Assembly: GCA_947683425.1 (NCBI GenBank)
Contig: CANTUQ010000038.1
Span: 186,001 to 250,000, forward strand
Origin: Excoecaria cochinchinensis
Lineage: Eukaryota > Streptophyta > Magnoliopsida > Malpighiales > Euphorbiaceae
Length of the DNA stretch: 64,000 nt
Direction of reading: 5' to 3'
Below, one piece after another: positions 46,104 through 59,344 of the stretch (its first letter is position 1; every line of letters starts with the position of its first letter). The notes beneath the pieces are model-generated. The model was given only the letters and a program-made list of their open reading frames with translations. It was not told where the DNA came from and ran no database searches. The position numbers and the translations under genes are program-made.

Positions 46104-49100
46104 TCATTGTCTTAACCACAACTGATAATCAGATCCTTTATCAACAAATTTCTGCCAGCTTCCATCCAGATTATTCTCCTTGGAGGGGTTCCAATCAAAA
46201 TGTCCAAGCTTCATCACCAGTGTATCTCCAATCTGTGCAACATACCCCTCATTGTTTGCATGCAATATCTTCACAGAGCTCCGGCAATGGATACCAGCTC
46301 GTCTTCGAGCCTCAACCAATTCCGTGATGATATCTCGGATCCCAAAATCATAGAAATGGTCGTAAAATATTGTAGGCTGAAGAATCAAGCAAAAAAAAAA
46401 AAAAATCCATGTTAGATAACAAGATGTAGAGGAAAAAGAAATTTCAGATCTAGTTAATTATCATTAATTTTCATAGATTGCACCCTCTTTAGAGAACCAT
46501 AAAAACAGTTTCTTTGTGTTAATTCATACTATGCATGCATGTTCAGGCACAGAGAGATGCATTTTCTACATGCTACTTGGCAAGTTTAAGGGTTTAGAAC
46601 TAACTGTTCCAGGATGGGTCAAAATATATGCATATCCCTGTGTCAGTTTATCTCGTGGAAATGGCCAATGACCCTGAAACAAAACAGAAAAATAGTTAGT
46701 TCATTTATCTCAATCTCTATGTCTAATTAAATTTGAGGAATTGAAAATGTGAAGTTTATTATTCAATTTCACATTTCCAAATTCCAGCAAAAGAGAATAC
46801 AAAATCAAGAGAAACATCCATGCAGAGCTCTATGGGCCTTCAGTAATTATGGATAGTAACTGGTAAATTTCTTAGTCATTGACTGGTGCTGCTGCAAATT
46901 TCATGCATGACTTTCTTTATAGCTAAAGATTACTACACAATGCCATCAATTTCTTTGTCTATTGTTAAATTTTACAAGACTATGCTATCAGTTTGAGTCA
47001 AGAAAGATGCCTAATAACTGAAGTGTGAATGGTGAGAGTGATAGTTTATTCTTGCTAAATGTATGCCGTTAGCTCAATAATTACTAAATTGCACCTTGCT
47101 TTCTTGCACACACCCTTCTATGCCTTTGTTCCCTTTCACAAGCATGATATGCAGAGCATATTCCCCAGCACTACCATTAGCACATGATTCTAGAGAGCCA
47201 GAACCTCTACAAACTGAGAATTGGTACTTCTCTCCGTTGAATTTTAAGTAGGCGAACTTTTTATTTATAATGTTGTAAGAGAGTATAGACCATATCCAAC
47301 TTGTGTTACCAATAGTAAAACTTTATTATTATTCTTTTGGAGAAAAGGAATATAAATCTATGACTTGTAGGGGTCAAACTCTGAATAGACCGTTATAAAT
47401 TCATTAACAGTTTAACACTACACAGGATAAGAATGTCATTTATCCTATATTGTCAGAAATAGCCATAGCAAGCAAATTATTAGAAAATCTTGCAAGTTTG
47501 GTAACTTCATGACTTTAAAGTGACGCTTTCTTGGGTTGTGCACATGAGAGAGAGAGAGAGAGGAACCTGTGTAGATCCTGTGTCATGATTCTCTAAAAAT
47601 GTAACAGCACGAGAAGGCCACCATCCCATAACTCCCGTTGGTTTTCCTTGAGGATCTATCAACCTCCAATATTGGTTATGCAAAGCAGAGTGGAGGATAC
47701 CCTGTGCCAAACGCCAAGGACATGTAAAAAGGAGGATAACATGCAAAACAAGGACAATCATGAACTAATAGAAAATTCATAATGCTTAGCAGGTTTTTGG
47801 CATTTAGCAAAGTATTCCAATAATTGAAGACATTCCATTTTAAAAAACAAAACATAAAATAGAGCAAATTAATATGAACATATTGCTCTTCCATATTTCC
47901 TTTTTCCTTCTGTATTTTTCCAAGGAAATCTTGATAATGGAAAAACTCAAAAGCTTCTAGCTGATATTCTAAAAATAAGAAACTCAACACCACAATTACT
48001 CTCTCATTTTCTTTCTAAGGAAAAATGCCGCAGCATGTATATGCAAATACTGAGTTTTATTATTTCAAAATATTATTCGCTATTACAAATGTTTGTCACC
48101 AAAAATCTGCTATAGCCATGCAACTTTTTCTGCCTGAATTATGCATCAGGTGCTTAAACTTGGTGCTCTGCGGAGACTGATCCATAATTTTGTTCAAATG
48201 ATAAGTTCCTGAAAGTGAGTGTGACTTAAAGAACTTTTCAAGTGAATGGCAATGACAGAAACTCAATGAGGCTTTTCTTTAGGTAAATTGAAAGCTTAAA
48301 ATACTTCTAAGAAATGCAACTTCTTTAGTATGCTAAAATTTATTGGAAACAAAAATGAATAGAAAAGAACAAAAAGACAAGGAAACAAATGCAAAGATCC
48401 TGAAATAATTATTAACATCCCTGAATGGAAAGGTCTTTGGTATATCTAACAAACTTATAGTAGGTAAACCAAGATAAAATGACACTAGCTTCCACTATCA
48501 TATACATTAATCTATGAATTTCTTCTTTTAACATGCACCCAGAGAGAGAGAGAGAGAGAGAAAGATGATAGAGAGTTTGGTAGTGGTTTCGACTTAATAG
48601 CTGAAGACAGAAGCTAAAGAACATGAAAATGATGGAGGAACGGGAACAAATGCCATGCCTGGAAGTCTTGAGAAAAAACATATCCTCAAAGTATCTATTT
48701 GGCATGACATAAAGAGAAAGGTATAAAGAAAAGTTTTCAACCATAAAAACTCCAGAGTAGATCCGAACATTCTATTTTGACCAACACTGAATTCTTTTGA
48801 AAGGCATTAACCCGCATGCTCATCCACATAAATCTAAGACAAAAGCATGCCACTAATTCAAATATTTATTTACTTCACTTTCATCTAAGTAAGATAATAA
48901 GAAAAAGGTATTGACTTGCAAGAAATATAGTTAATATGAAGGCAAAATTTGCAGAAAGAAGCATGGTAGTTGTTCTAAACATATTCAGGAATTAAGGGCA
49001 TTTAAGAAAAGATATGCAAGATAGAACCCAGAAAATACCTTTGTTGTAACATCAAATGCTGAGGAAGTACCACCTGTGGCATTGATCCAATTGACTATCC

Positions 49101-52100
49101 TTTGTCGATGAGCATCTAGCACAAAAGAAAGCTTAGATTACCATGAAATATGTTTTTACCCTACAACAACATAAATTTATATTTCTTCCAGCTTGCAAGA
49201 GATAAAAAAATTTATATTTGAACTTTTTTCGCTTACATCAAGATGCACCCTACTGAAAAAGCAGAATATTCTAGGATTGTCATAGCCAGTAATGCCATAT
49301 GGCCTTATGCTGCTTGTTCTTCTTCATTACAAAGCTTAGTCTAAGCTGCAAGTGTTATTAATTATTTAGAATTTGATGTATTTGCCAATCAGAAATAGGG
49401 CATCCCTTGAAATAATTAATTTCAGATCTTCATCTTTGGGTTGCAATGATTGTCACAGCACATTTATCTAATAACGTTAGTACTTCTGTAACCCAAACAA
49501 GTTTAATTAGTTTTTTATCAAGTGAAGGAAAACTTCTTTTGGTCTTCCAATAAGGAAAACGGGGCCTATCATCCATATTTTTCCTACTGACTTACCAACT
49601 AAATCCAGGCATTAGTAGTGTACCTTGGTTGTAACACAAACTACCATTTTCATAAGCTAAACTATCCCAGTATTCGCCAATAGCAAATGCAGGATTTGAA
49701 GCTTCAATATATTCTTTAACATATGTACCAGAAAAACCTCTGCAAACAACACAAAAGAACAAGTATCAGTGTCTCAATAGGTTACAAGGAAAAGCAAATT
49801 TGAATTTTTTTAAAAGAATCAAGAGAACCATAAAGTCCACCTCACGAAGTCAAGGCGCCAGCCATCAAAACCAATATGATTTCTAAGCCAATTTAACCAC
49901 TCCTTTATATCTCTACGTACAAAGTCTTGTGAATGATCGACATTTGGAGCTGCATGGAAGATATCACCTGCATAGAATACACATGCTTTCTTAATACAGT
50001 AGTAATTCATGTTGTAAAAAGAAGTAACCATAAAGTGAAAAATCCTAGCACTTTTGAGAAGGATACAATATGGACAAGAAGCTGAATAGTTTGCTTCCAC
50101 TAAGATTATGGCCTCATTAGCTGTAAGTTGCAATTTCTTTTTTCTTTGGAATGAAATATTCATATGAACTACATTCCAGAAACAGAAAAGTGAAACTGCA
50201 ATTACATGGCCATATGTGTTTTCACAACTTTCATTTTACAATATATCCCTGTTTTTCTCTCAACATAAATCAATTTGGCCTGACTGCATACCACTTGAAG
50301 GATTTCCACGACCCTGGAAATTGGGATCATCACAAACAATGGCTTCTGGACCCCATGCAAGCTTTCCACCATAAATATTCCAAACACCATTTGGACTCTG
50401 AAATCACATAGACGATGAATTTACCACAAGATGCTCAATCTAAAGTTCAAGCATGTACTTGAGTAACTGAAGTATGGATTTTATACATCTAACAAACACA
50501 TCACATGAAACCCATAACAGCTAGAGGTATGGTCAAGCGCAGGTTGGCCTTATCTTGTACTGAAATTTTTAAGGCCTGATACATACCAAACCTTATGTAC
50601 TTGCGATTTTTGCCACTTAGCCTAACCTCCGATACCCCCTTTTTTTTTTTTTTTGCTTAATCTGACCCTTGTACGCGCATTCTTGGTAGAAAAAGCACAT
50701 ATTTTAATTTTTCACATTCATTGAAACACCTAAATTTGACATGACTTCTCAAATGCTGGCATGGAGTGTCAGCTCCAAGGTAGCTCAAATGTGTTTTAAT
50801 GAACCCTAAATTGTAAAAACATGTGCCCTGTTGCACCAAAAATGAAAGTAGATGTGCCAATTTGAGAGGAAAAAAAAGTACAATGGGCTAAGTGGCAATT
50901 CATGACAATTACAAGTTTGTATGTGTTAGGGCATTTTTAATTAATTAATGCAAATGGCAATTATTCAAAATATAAATCTAAACCCTCAAACTTATAGTTG
51001 AGGCCCCAAGAGTAGGTTATATTTCTAACATATGAACTAATCAACATTGTAAATGTACTTAGGAGAACAAGCACAAAAAATTAGGAAGGTTTTGTGCAAC
51101 AAGTTTCAATTTAAAATCACTGTAGAGACTTGAGTTCACATTCAAAATTGAATACAAATACTACATATCATTTAATGGAGAGCATGATTATCAACATGAG
51201 TGAGGCTTGAACCAGTGTCATAACAAACTTGTCATTCTTTACTGCAGCTGTTGCATGATAGGTTGTAAAGTAGAATCTAATAAAGTATGCCATTCTCTCA
51301 AATGGCCTCCTGGAATTTAATTGATTGAAAAATCAATCATCAAGCGCAGTGGAGCTATCTAGAAAATTTGAAATCAATTTTATTATACTAGATAAAGAAG
51401 TAGGTTGAATAGTCTCTTTAAATAAAGCTATACTTGATTCTTGATTCTTAGGGTATTATGTGGAAAAGTATGGCACAGGTGAAAAGTAGGTCGACACATG
51501 TATTCTTAGCCTAGATGAGTAAGAAGCAAGCTGGAACTGGACAAATGAACTTGACTGAGTTCCCCATCAATTCAATTCAATTCATAACAATGCACGCTTA
51601 AATCGAAAGGAGCAACATGCTGAGCTCTATTTCCAATAACCAGGGATATAACTCTTTGGTACCTCTTTATCTGATAAATGAAACCAAAAAGAAGTTGAAT
51701 TCAGTTTTTGTAGGGGCCAGTATAGAGTTGTACAAGCTCATTCTTATTGTGAGAGCAACTATCCTTTTCATCACGGGCTCCAACATAAGGCAAGTAACAT
51801 AAAAATAAGAGACATATCAGCTACCTGTTTCTGCGCACATCGATGATTTAGTACAACATCTCCTAAGGCCTGTACACACAGACATGTTAAACAATATCCT
51901 TAATATTGTTAGCCAGTATATCCAAAACGTATGACAATCATAAATTCATATCAAATGTAAGAAACTAATTATCTTGATAATTAAGATTAAATTATGCGCA
52001 GAACTGGAATACGGGCAAAAGCAGACAAATGTGAAGGAAAGAATGCAGATTGATAAAATATTCTCAAGGTCAACTCAAAAGAAAAATTGCAAAAATTTAT

Positions 52101-55100
52101 GAATTCAAATGACATGAATAAGCAATAAATAGAAATAGAAGATATGCTTAATTAAGAGATTAACTTATCCTGAAAAAGGCTCCTGATTAGCCAGTATACC
52201 CAGTTAAATAAAGAGATGTGATAAAAAGCATCCTTTCAAGTCCCCTATTCCTTTTTCCCTTTACCAACTTGCATTCTCATGCATACCAACCAGATAAGAC
52301 AAATTTCATTATGAACTTTCAAATAAAAAATGCTTCATGTATAGTAATAATTTTCAATGGTCTATACACTATTCTACTTAATATCGCTTCAATTTTTGCA
52401 TACAAGTTAAAAAGTGACTTCTCTTTTCAACAAAGTTAAGTCTCTGACTTATGCAAGTAACAAGGGATTAATCCATAAAATTTTTCCACATTTGTTCCAA
52501 TAAAATTTTAGATTACAAATCACAAATTGTGATGCAAAATTGCACAAAAAAGACAAATACTTAAGTCTGAAAAAATAAATCTTACCAGAAGATCGTGAGA
52601 ATGCATTTCCTTTATGCAGTACTTCAGCTCTTCCTCAGAACCGTAGGACGAGTTCAAGTTGTAGAGGTCTGAAGGCATATAACCTGCACATTAATCACAA
52701 ATATTTATGAAATTTCAATTTTAAATTTGCTAAATAAACAGTCAGGGCTTCCAATTAGTTTTTTTAAAACATTAACATTCAAGTCAATGGAACCCATCAC
52801 TAAGGCTTTCCTTCACTATCATAGGCATCAGAATAATGTTTCTAAATGCCAAGACAGTAGATATACTGAATTTAAATGGCACGTATTAAAGAACAAAAAA
52901 AGGTAACTAATATACTGACCACTTCATTTTCATTGGAGAAATGACCTTATATGTTGTACATATGCACACATGCGCGCGCACACACACATAGACAAAGGAA
53001 CCAAAATTTTTTCAGACAAACCTTGAGGAGCAACAGATTGTGTGGGTGGTGGGAACCACACTGAAGTTATCCCACATTGTGATAAATCAGCAGCTTTAGG
53101 AGCTAACTCCACATACCACTTTCTTCTCCAGCTTTCCCAGTTGAAACCTTGGAACTTCAAGAGTGATATATTAAAATATATAAGTGTCTGTATGTGTGTA
53201 TGTGTGCTGTAAATACACCAAATGCACAAGGAACCAGGAGTAACATAACCAATCCTTGAAAAAGCAAATTTCAAATGCATCCCCCTACAAAGAGCTAGAC
53301 AAGATTTGTTGAAAATCACTAAAGCACAAAAGAAATAATGATAACAAAAGGAGTGCTTCTTAACCACTAAGTTGATCTGTTCAGAAACTGGTACACACTG
53401 AAAACTCACTCTTCCCCGAAGCTCTCATGGAAAAACAATATGGCATAATGCACCACACAGTCATATACTTCTAGTAATCCATCTCATCCTTTTCATTGTA
53501 GCTAAATAGTACACTAAAATAATATGCTTGAGATGGATGCTCTTGTTTTGCACCTCATGCAATCAAACATAATGCCGTGTGGCTGATAGTAGAAAATTCA
53601 GGCAATGCTGCATTGCATGGTTCACGAAGAAGCATTTTACTCAGGAATATGCTAATACAAATAGGAATCAGGATTCTGAAAAACTCATAACATAAAACAA
53701 CAATTATATAAATTTTTTCAAAAACTGTCATATATATCTGCCCAAACTATTTTTAATGCTCAAAGATATCTAACTTTTAATCCAGTTTCAATATAAACTT
53801 AACCAACACAACCCCCAATTTCTTTTCTGACTTCAGCTAAAACCTGAAGGAAGTTCTTGAAAATTATTTGTTATAAACATTTAAAAAGATTTCTTAAAAA
53901 TTTGAATCTCAATGCAAGCTAACATGGTAGGCATTCTTCAATACTAACAAATGAAGATATGAATGATACAAGAAAGTCATGTTTGCTGTCAGTGAGAGAT
54001 GAACAGATTCCCCAATATGATTTTTCTTTTCTCTGTTGAAATTTCATTATGCTTTCATTAAGCAAATATCTGTGATTTTGTAAGAAAATATAATAAAAAT
54101 TTTAATATTTATATATCAAAATCTTCCAGTAAAATATCAGAAATTACCCTAGGATACGGCATATATTAGACACTTAACCTTTCCAGCACAAAACTACATC
54201 AATCAAGCACCCGAAGCTGTTATATAACTGCATTTTGCATTAAAATAAATATATAAATAAAGAATCAAAATGCATTTTTCAGTTTGATCAGTATACTAAC
54301 CACAATCTCACGTCCCGTACCGGTTCCTGGTTCTGCATTGAAGTCCACACAATTACTAAATCAGATATAGACCAGGTTCTGTTATTACATTATGTGGAAC
54401 ATGAAATGTATATTGGAAGACAGACATACCTAACTTTTTATGTTCTACGGTCCTCTGCCACTGTACTGTGCTTCGTTGAAGAGCCCGCTCCAAGTCCTCC
54501 CTCTTCTTTTCTATTGTTTCTTTCTCAATTACGTGCTCAATTAGTGCATCCCCTTCCTTTGGCTTTTCTTGAGCAATTGACCACACTTCATCACGTTTGG
54601 GCATATCCAGACGTCTGAATTTGGATGTGAATGCTTCAGATACATCAACCTTCTTAGGTGGAAACTTGGGACGGATAGTCCTGATCCTCCTTGCCCTCCA
54701 ATGAGGAATCTCTTTACGAGGGCCATCACTCAAGAGTTTCCATTTCTGTGCATCATTCTCAGTCAAAAGATCTATACGCCCTCCATTGACTACAAAGACA
54801 GAATCTCCACTCTTCTTGTCCTCTAAAAATAGAGACTCAGCCATTTCTGCTCTCTGCTTCCACATCTTTAGAGTGGCATCTGAGGCCCTTAATGACCTAT
54901 GCAATGATTCACATCTCTTCTTATAGGCATTTTCTGTTGTTTGTGCTGTTTCTTTAGCAGCTTCAATAGAAGCCTTGATGCTTTCCAGCTCAGCCTTAAA
55001 AGCCTCTGATGCTGCCTTCTTTCTTTCTGCAGCATCCTCCTTCATTTTCTCCAACAATATCCTAATTTCCTCCTCTCTTTCAGCAACCTTTTGCTTGTTT

Positions 55101-57128
55101 GACTCCTGAAATTCAAGCAATGCTTTCTCAGCATCGTTGGCTCGGAGTTCATAGGTTTTTGCTTGTGCCAGGACCTTGTCCAATTCTGCCTTCAACTTAT
55201 CAATGTCACTTCTTGTAATCAGTAACTGAGATTCTAAATCACTTACAACTCCTTGTAATTTAATATTCTCTGATTTGATGGAAGCGATCTCATCAACCGG
55301 ATAAGTATTATCAGTAAACATAGCCGCAGATTTTGTCACTTGGTCACAAGCTTTTTCAGCTGCATCCAGTGCCTTCTCTATAGCATTTTTTGACTGTTCC
55401 ACTATTGACAATATGGTACCTTCAGATGCATTCTTAATTTGTTTTTCAATCTGAGAAGCTGCTTCAGCAGCAGTAATTTCAGCAGCAGAGACCCTCATTT
55501 TGGCATCCTCTAATATGTGAGATGTTGCTTGCTGAAAAGCAATCTCTGCTAGCTTTTCCACTTGTACTGCAAGTTCAACAGCATCTTGTTTTACAAGGAC
55601 CAGCTTAGATTCCAGAATGGATTTCTCATCCACTGTCTGCTGCAGCTTCTGATGGAACAATGATTCAGCAGCCTTGAGCTCTGAAATAGCTAACTCTTTG
55701 TCATGCAGTATGGCGGCCACATACTCCTGCTGTTTACCCTCAGAATGAACCAAGTCTTTGAGCAACTGATCCTTCTCTCTTTCGATTGCCTCCTGTCTGG
55801 CTTGGGCCTCGGAAAGAGCTTGCTTAGCTTCCATTAGTTCGTTTGCAGCACTTTGAGGGGGGTCACTAGAACCATCCTGCTTTGAAATTTAGCAACCATG
55901 AGTCTCTCTTATGTACCACTTGACACATAGCTTCGCTATTGAATCTAAAACTCAAAACTTCTATTCAAACTAGTTGACCATTATTACAGGCATGCCAACT
56001 GTTTCACAATACTTTTTTGAAAATAAGTCTGACAAGGCTATATTTATATGTCTAATATTGATGGTGAAGCACCAGTTCTGATAGTACTGTTATCTTCATT
56101 GACCAAGTAAATCGTCTTGACAACCCCTCGAACCTTAAACTTTTAGTGATCTAATATAGAAATGGAAGGCCTGATAGTTGTGTTAGGATATGGCCCGCTA
56201 ACTAATAACTTCATCAATTAACTAATTTTATATGACTGCATGACAATATATGACATACGTGTGACTCTTATGATTCATGTACTAACCTGTTCTGAGTAGA
56301 AAAGACCGAAAATACCATATTTGAGTTAATAAATGTTTAGGGTCAAAGGTATTATGGCACCCATCAAGAGGTCATCATGTCCAATAGCCCTCATCACAAG
56401 CATAAATATCCCAAAATCCTAAACTAGAACATTTTAGAATTTAAAAAACCGGCAATAATTAAAAATATCCTCTCATTTTAAACAGTTTTCTGCCCTAATA
56501 ATAATAATAAAAGCAAACACCAAACAAAGTTTGCATGCGCAAATGATTTCTTGGTGGGACTAGGATAGGACCTACTAACTGGAGGCTTAAAGGGGGACTG
56601 GCCTTTCCCTTTTTTTTTTTAAATTTTTTTTTAACAAGAAGGGGGACTAGCTTAGGAAAACTTTCCACATCTTACATCCTCCGGATTCCTTTTTTTCTTT
56701 TCCTTACCTAGACGTTTTCCTCCACCCATAATTTAAATAACAAATATATCGTACATATAGTGTAAAGAAACTATATACTCTTGTAAACAAATTAAATTGC
56801 ACCAAATCCAATACAAGCTTACCGTACTTGATAAAACAACAATTCTTGATTTACAATGCCAGTTATCATTGAACAATAAATTCCTGCAAAAAAGCCCAAA
56901 AACTTTATGAAATGTAAGATAACATTTAATTCTAAGCCATGATCCATAAAAAGGAATAAATAATTACGGATAAAGATGGAACCTTTTTCTTCTAGAGGCT
57001 CTGGAAAAGATCAGAGGACGCCACAAAGGACACAAATTTGAAACATTCTTATCAAATGTGGCCGAAGAAACAGGGTGATAGCCGGGGAGAATACCAGATG
57101 AGGCCCCGGACAAAGAAATGGCTTCCAT
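46104..57128 (-). CDS. Plastid-type alpha-amylase (GH13) with long N-terminal coiled coil
   Basis: Fourteen exons on minus: 57128-56983, 56883-56823, 55876-54430, 54332-54301, 53154-53022, 52683-52586, 51869-51825, 50397-50292, 49967-49841, 49739-49624, 49115-49039, 47701-47567, 46673-46605, 46376-46104. The frame stays open for 954 residues. Residues 1-50 (MEAISLSGASSGILPGYHPV..., Ser-rich, then RASRRKR) look like a chloroplast transit peptide. About residues 75-480 are a coiled coil (EAKQALSEAQARQEAIEREK and KAELDKVLAQAKTYELRAND). The rest is a GH13 alpha-amylase like Arabidopsis AMY3: FQGFNWESW, VLNHRCA, GWRLDFVR with nucleophile Asp729, GEYWDSL with acid/base Glu754, FLENHDTGST with Asp836, and a C-terminal beta domain. 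It would hydrolyse internal alpha-1,4 bonds of starch. The CBM45 starch-binding pair of AMY3 is not seen; the coiled coil stands in its place. Start: first ATG before the transit-like peptide. Confidence 0.9.
50573..50932. mobile_element. MITE in an intron of the amylase gene, 8-bp TSD
   Basis: A 360-bp insertion flanked by perfect 8-bp repeats ATTTTTAA (50565-50572 and 50933-50940). The ends are inverted: left GGCCTGATACATACCAAACC, right (minus strand) GCCCTAACACATACAAACTT, and both continue to TTGCCACTTAGCC about 45 bp in. Non-coding. The 8-bp duplication fits hAT-type MITEs, though a small Mutator-like element is possible. Confidence 0.75.
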
Positions 57129-59344
57129 TTAGATCTTCAAGTGAAGAAATTCATGATTTAAAAATCAATAACAAGATTAACCCAGAAAATGATTTCGGTA
57201 ATGTATAAAAATCAAGTAACTGAACCTATGATGAGTGATCATTCAAATGGAGAAAGAAAAATACTGAACCGGATCAAACAAAAGAAAAGGGATTAAAATT
57301 TATGAAATGATCGTCAGGAATTAGCTTGGATTTCGACTGAGATGGATAGTGCAGGAAATGCGGAATATTTGCATGTCTAAATAAGGGAGGAAATGGCAAA
57401 TGGCGCGAGAACTCGGCCAATTTGTGGAGAGTTCTCACTGAAGCTTTGGGATTGCAGAAGCGCATGTACGTTTGACCATCTTTTTAATGACAATTGTGCC
57501 CTTCTGGTCATGCAAAACCATTTACTATTTTTTCTATATCCAACTTATTAGAAGTTTGCCTTTCTTACATTGCTTCTCCACTTTTTCTTTTCATGTCTAA
57601 TCAGCACAAAATTTCATGTCTAATTAAATTTAAAAATTAGGTATAAATTAATTTGACATTGCATATATAAAAAAAAAAAAAAAGTTTGTATTTGATTAAA
57701 GGGATTATTTTTGAATGTTCTGAAATAAGATAATTGCCTTTATTTTTTTTTCATTTTTATTAACGAATTATTCGAAACAATGCAATTTTTTATCTTATCT
57801 TATACAATAATCAATTACATAATGATATAATTTAGAAATAAAATAAAAAAGCCGTTATTCCTTAATTAAAAATTAAGTTTTAAAACAACCTGATATTTAT
57901 TTTTATCCTAAAAATTTATTTTCTTTTTTTTTTCTCTTATTATTAGTTTTGCAATTAAGACTGAGGACAAAATTGTCATTATGAAAGTTTAGGCCTCAAT
58001 CACGAGTGGCAACGTGCTCGTTCATGTTAAAGCGAAGGAACTTTATAGCAAATCGTCACTTTCTTCTTTCGTTTGCTTGCTTCTGTTTGAAGGCAATTAA
58101 AAGCGACTCAAGTTTTCGGTACCAAGCAAAATAAATGAATAAATAAATTTGTATGCAATTAGATGTCATATTGTTCTGATATTTTAAAAAAAAAAAATTA
58201 TATACCATATTGTTCATTTCTTTTCTTTATGTCATTTTCTACTATGAATTTCTTAACAATCTTTGAATGCTTGTGTATTTAATTCTTAAATCAAAGCGAC
58301 CAAAAAAAAAAAAAGAAACATTATGAAAAAAGGTATGTCTAAAATTAATGGAATTAAATGATTATGAAATTAAAAGTTACATGCTAATTAAGCTCATATT
58401 AATGAGCAATTTAATCAACATAAACTAAGTTGGCAAAGTGTACCTTTAAGCCACAAATAATCCTTGGTAAAATGTGTCATAGCAGAAGGTTTCATTAGAT
58501 TGAACCTGTTTAAAGATGTCATGTACTGTGTTGAATATGGTTCAATAAAATCTGTTGTGTTGCCTACATTCAATATTTATATGACAAACCAACAAATAAA
58601 AAGGAAAAGGAGCCATATTTGTTAAAGATCATAAAAAAATAATGATAAACTGCTAGTGCAAGAGCCTGATCTTCCACATTAATTTTGGAAGTGTCATTCT
58701 TCATCCAATACATGATTATATCTGTTCCCCCCACCCCCCATAGAAATATCATTTTCTCTCATATTTCTGTAGAATTTCTCTGAGCACGACTCTAGACTCG
58801 ATCCAAGTCTGAGCTTATAAAGCATTAAAAAATTGCAAAATTACAGCAGTATCCTGACCTAGACAACTTACAAAATCAATCAGTGGTGCCAGGATTCATA
58901 TACATCCAATTGCCTTGAACAAAATTGATTTAAGCCTAAACCCTTTAGTTGGCTTCTTTGTAAAGAATCGGATTGCCCTATCTTAATGTCGCTTACAAAG
59001 TCAACAAGGCTGATACAGAGAATGTTCCTTCTCGTGACATGCATCTTCTCAGTAAGTTAATTCCATCTTCACCACAATTCTACACTTCAGATGAAAACCA
59101 ACGAGAAAACAAACAACTTAATGGATAAAGATAGCAGTTATTCCTAATTAAATGTGTCGAAAATAATTTAAACAAGCAGATTATAGAATAACTTTACAGA
59201 AAAGAAAGTTAGAATGCATCAACTCCTTGCACATACGGAAGGTTAAAAACAAAATCCCAGTTACAACACTGATCCTCCAGGTGGGAGGAAGAATTTTCAA
59301 GTTAAAATATCAATAGACCATATGAAAGCATTATGATTCTTACC
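57129..59344. other. Intergenic region between WDR12 and the amylase gene
   Basis: Promoter of the amylase (57129 upward) and 3' flank of WDR12 (down from 59344), both on the minus strand. AT-rich with poly-A/T tracts (57669-57683, 58304-58315) and a C-run CCCCCCACCCCCC near 58726. No gene supported. Confidence 0.5.

Noticed and set aside
57274..57465. 63-codon open frame upstream of the amylase start
   Set aside because: Lies in the presumed promoter or leader; no homology pattern and no frame link to the amylase exons.
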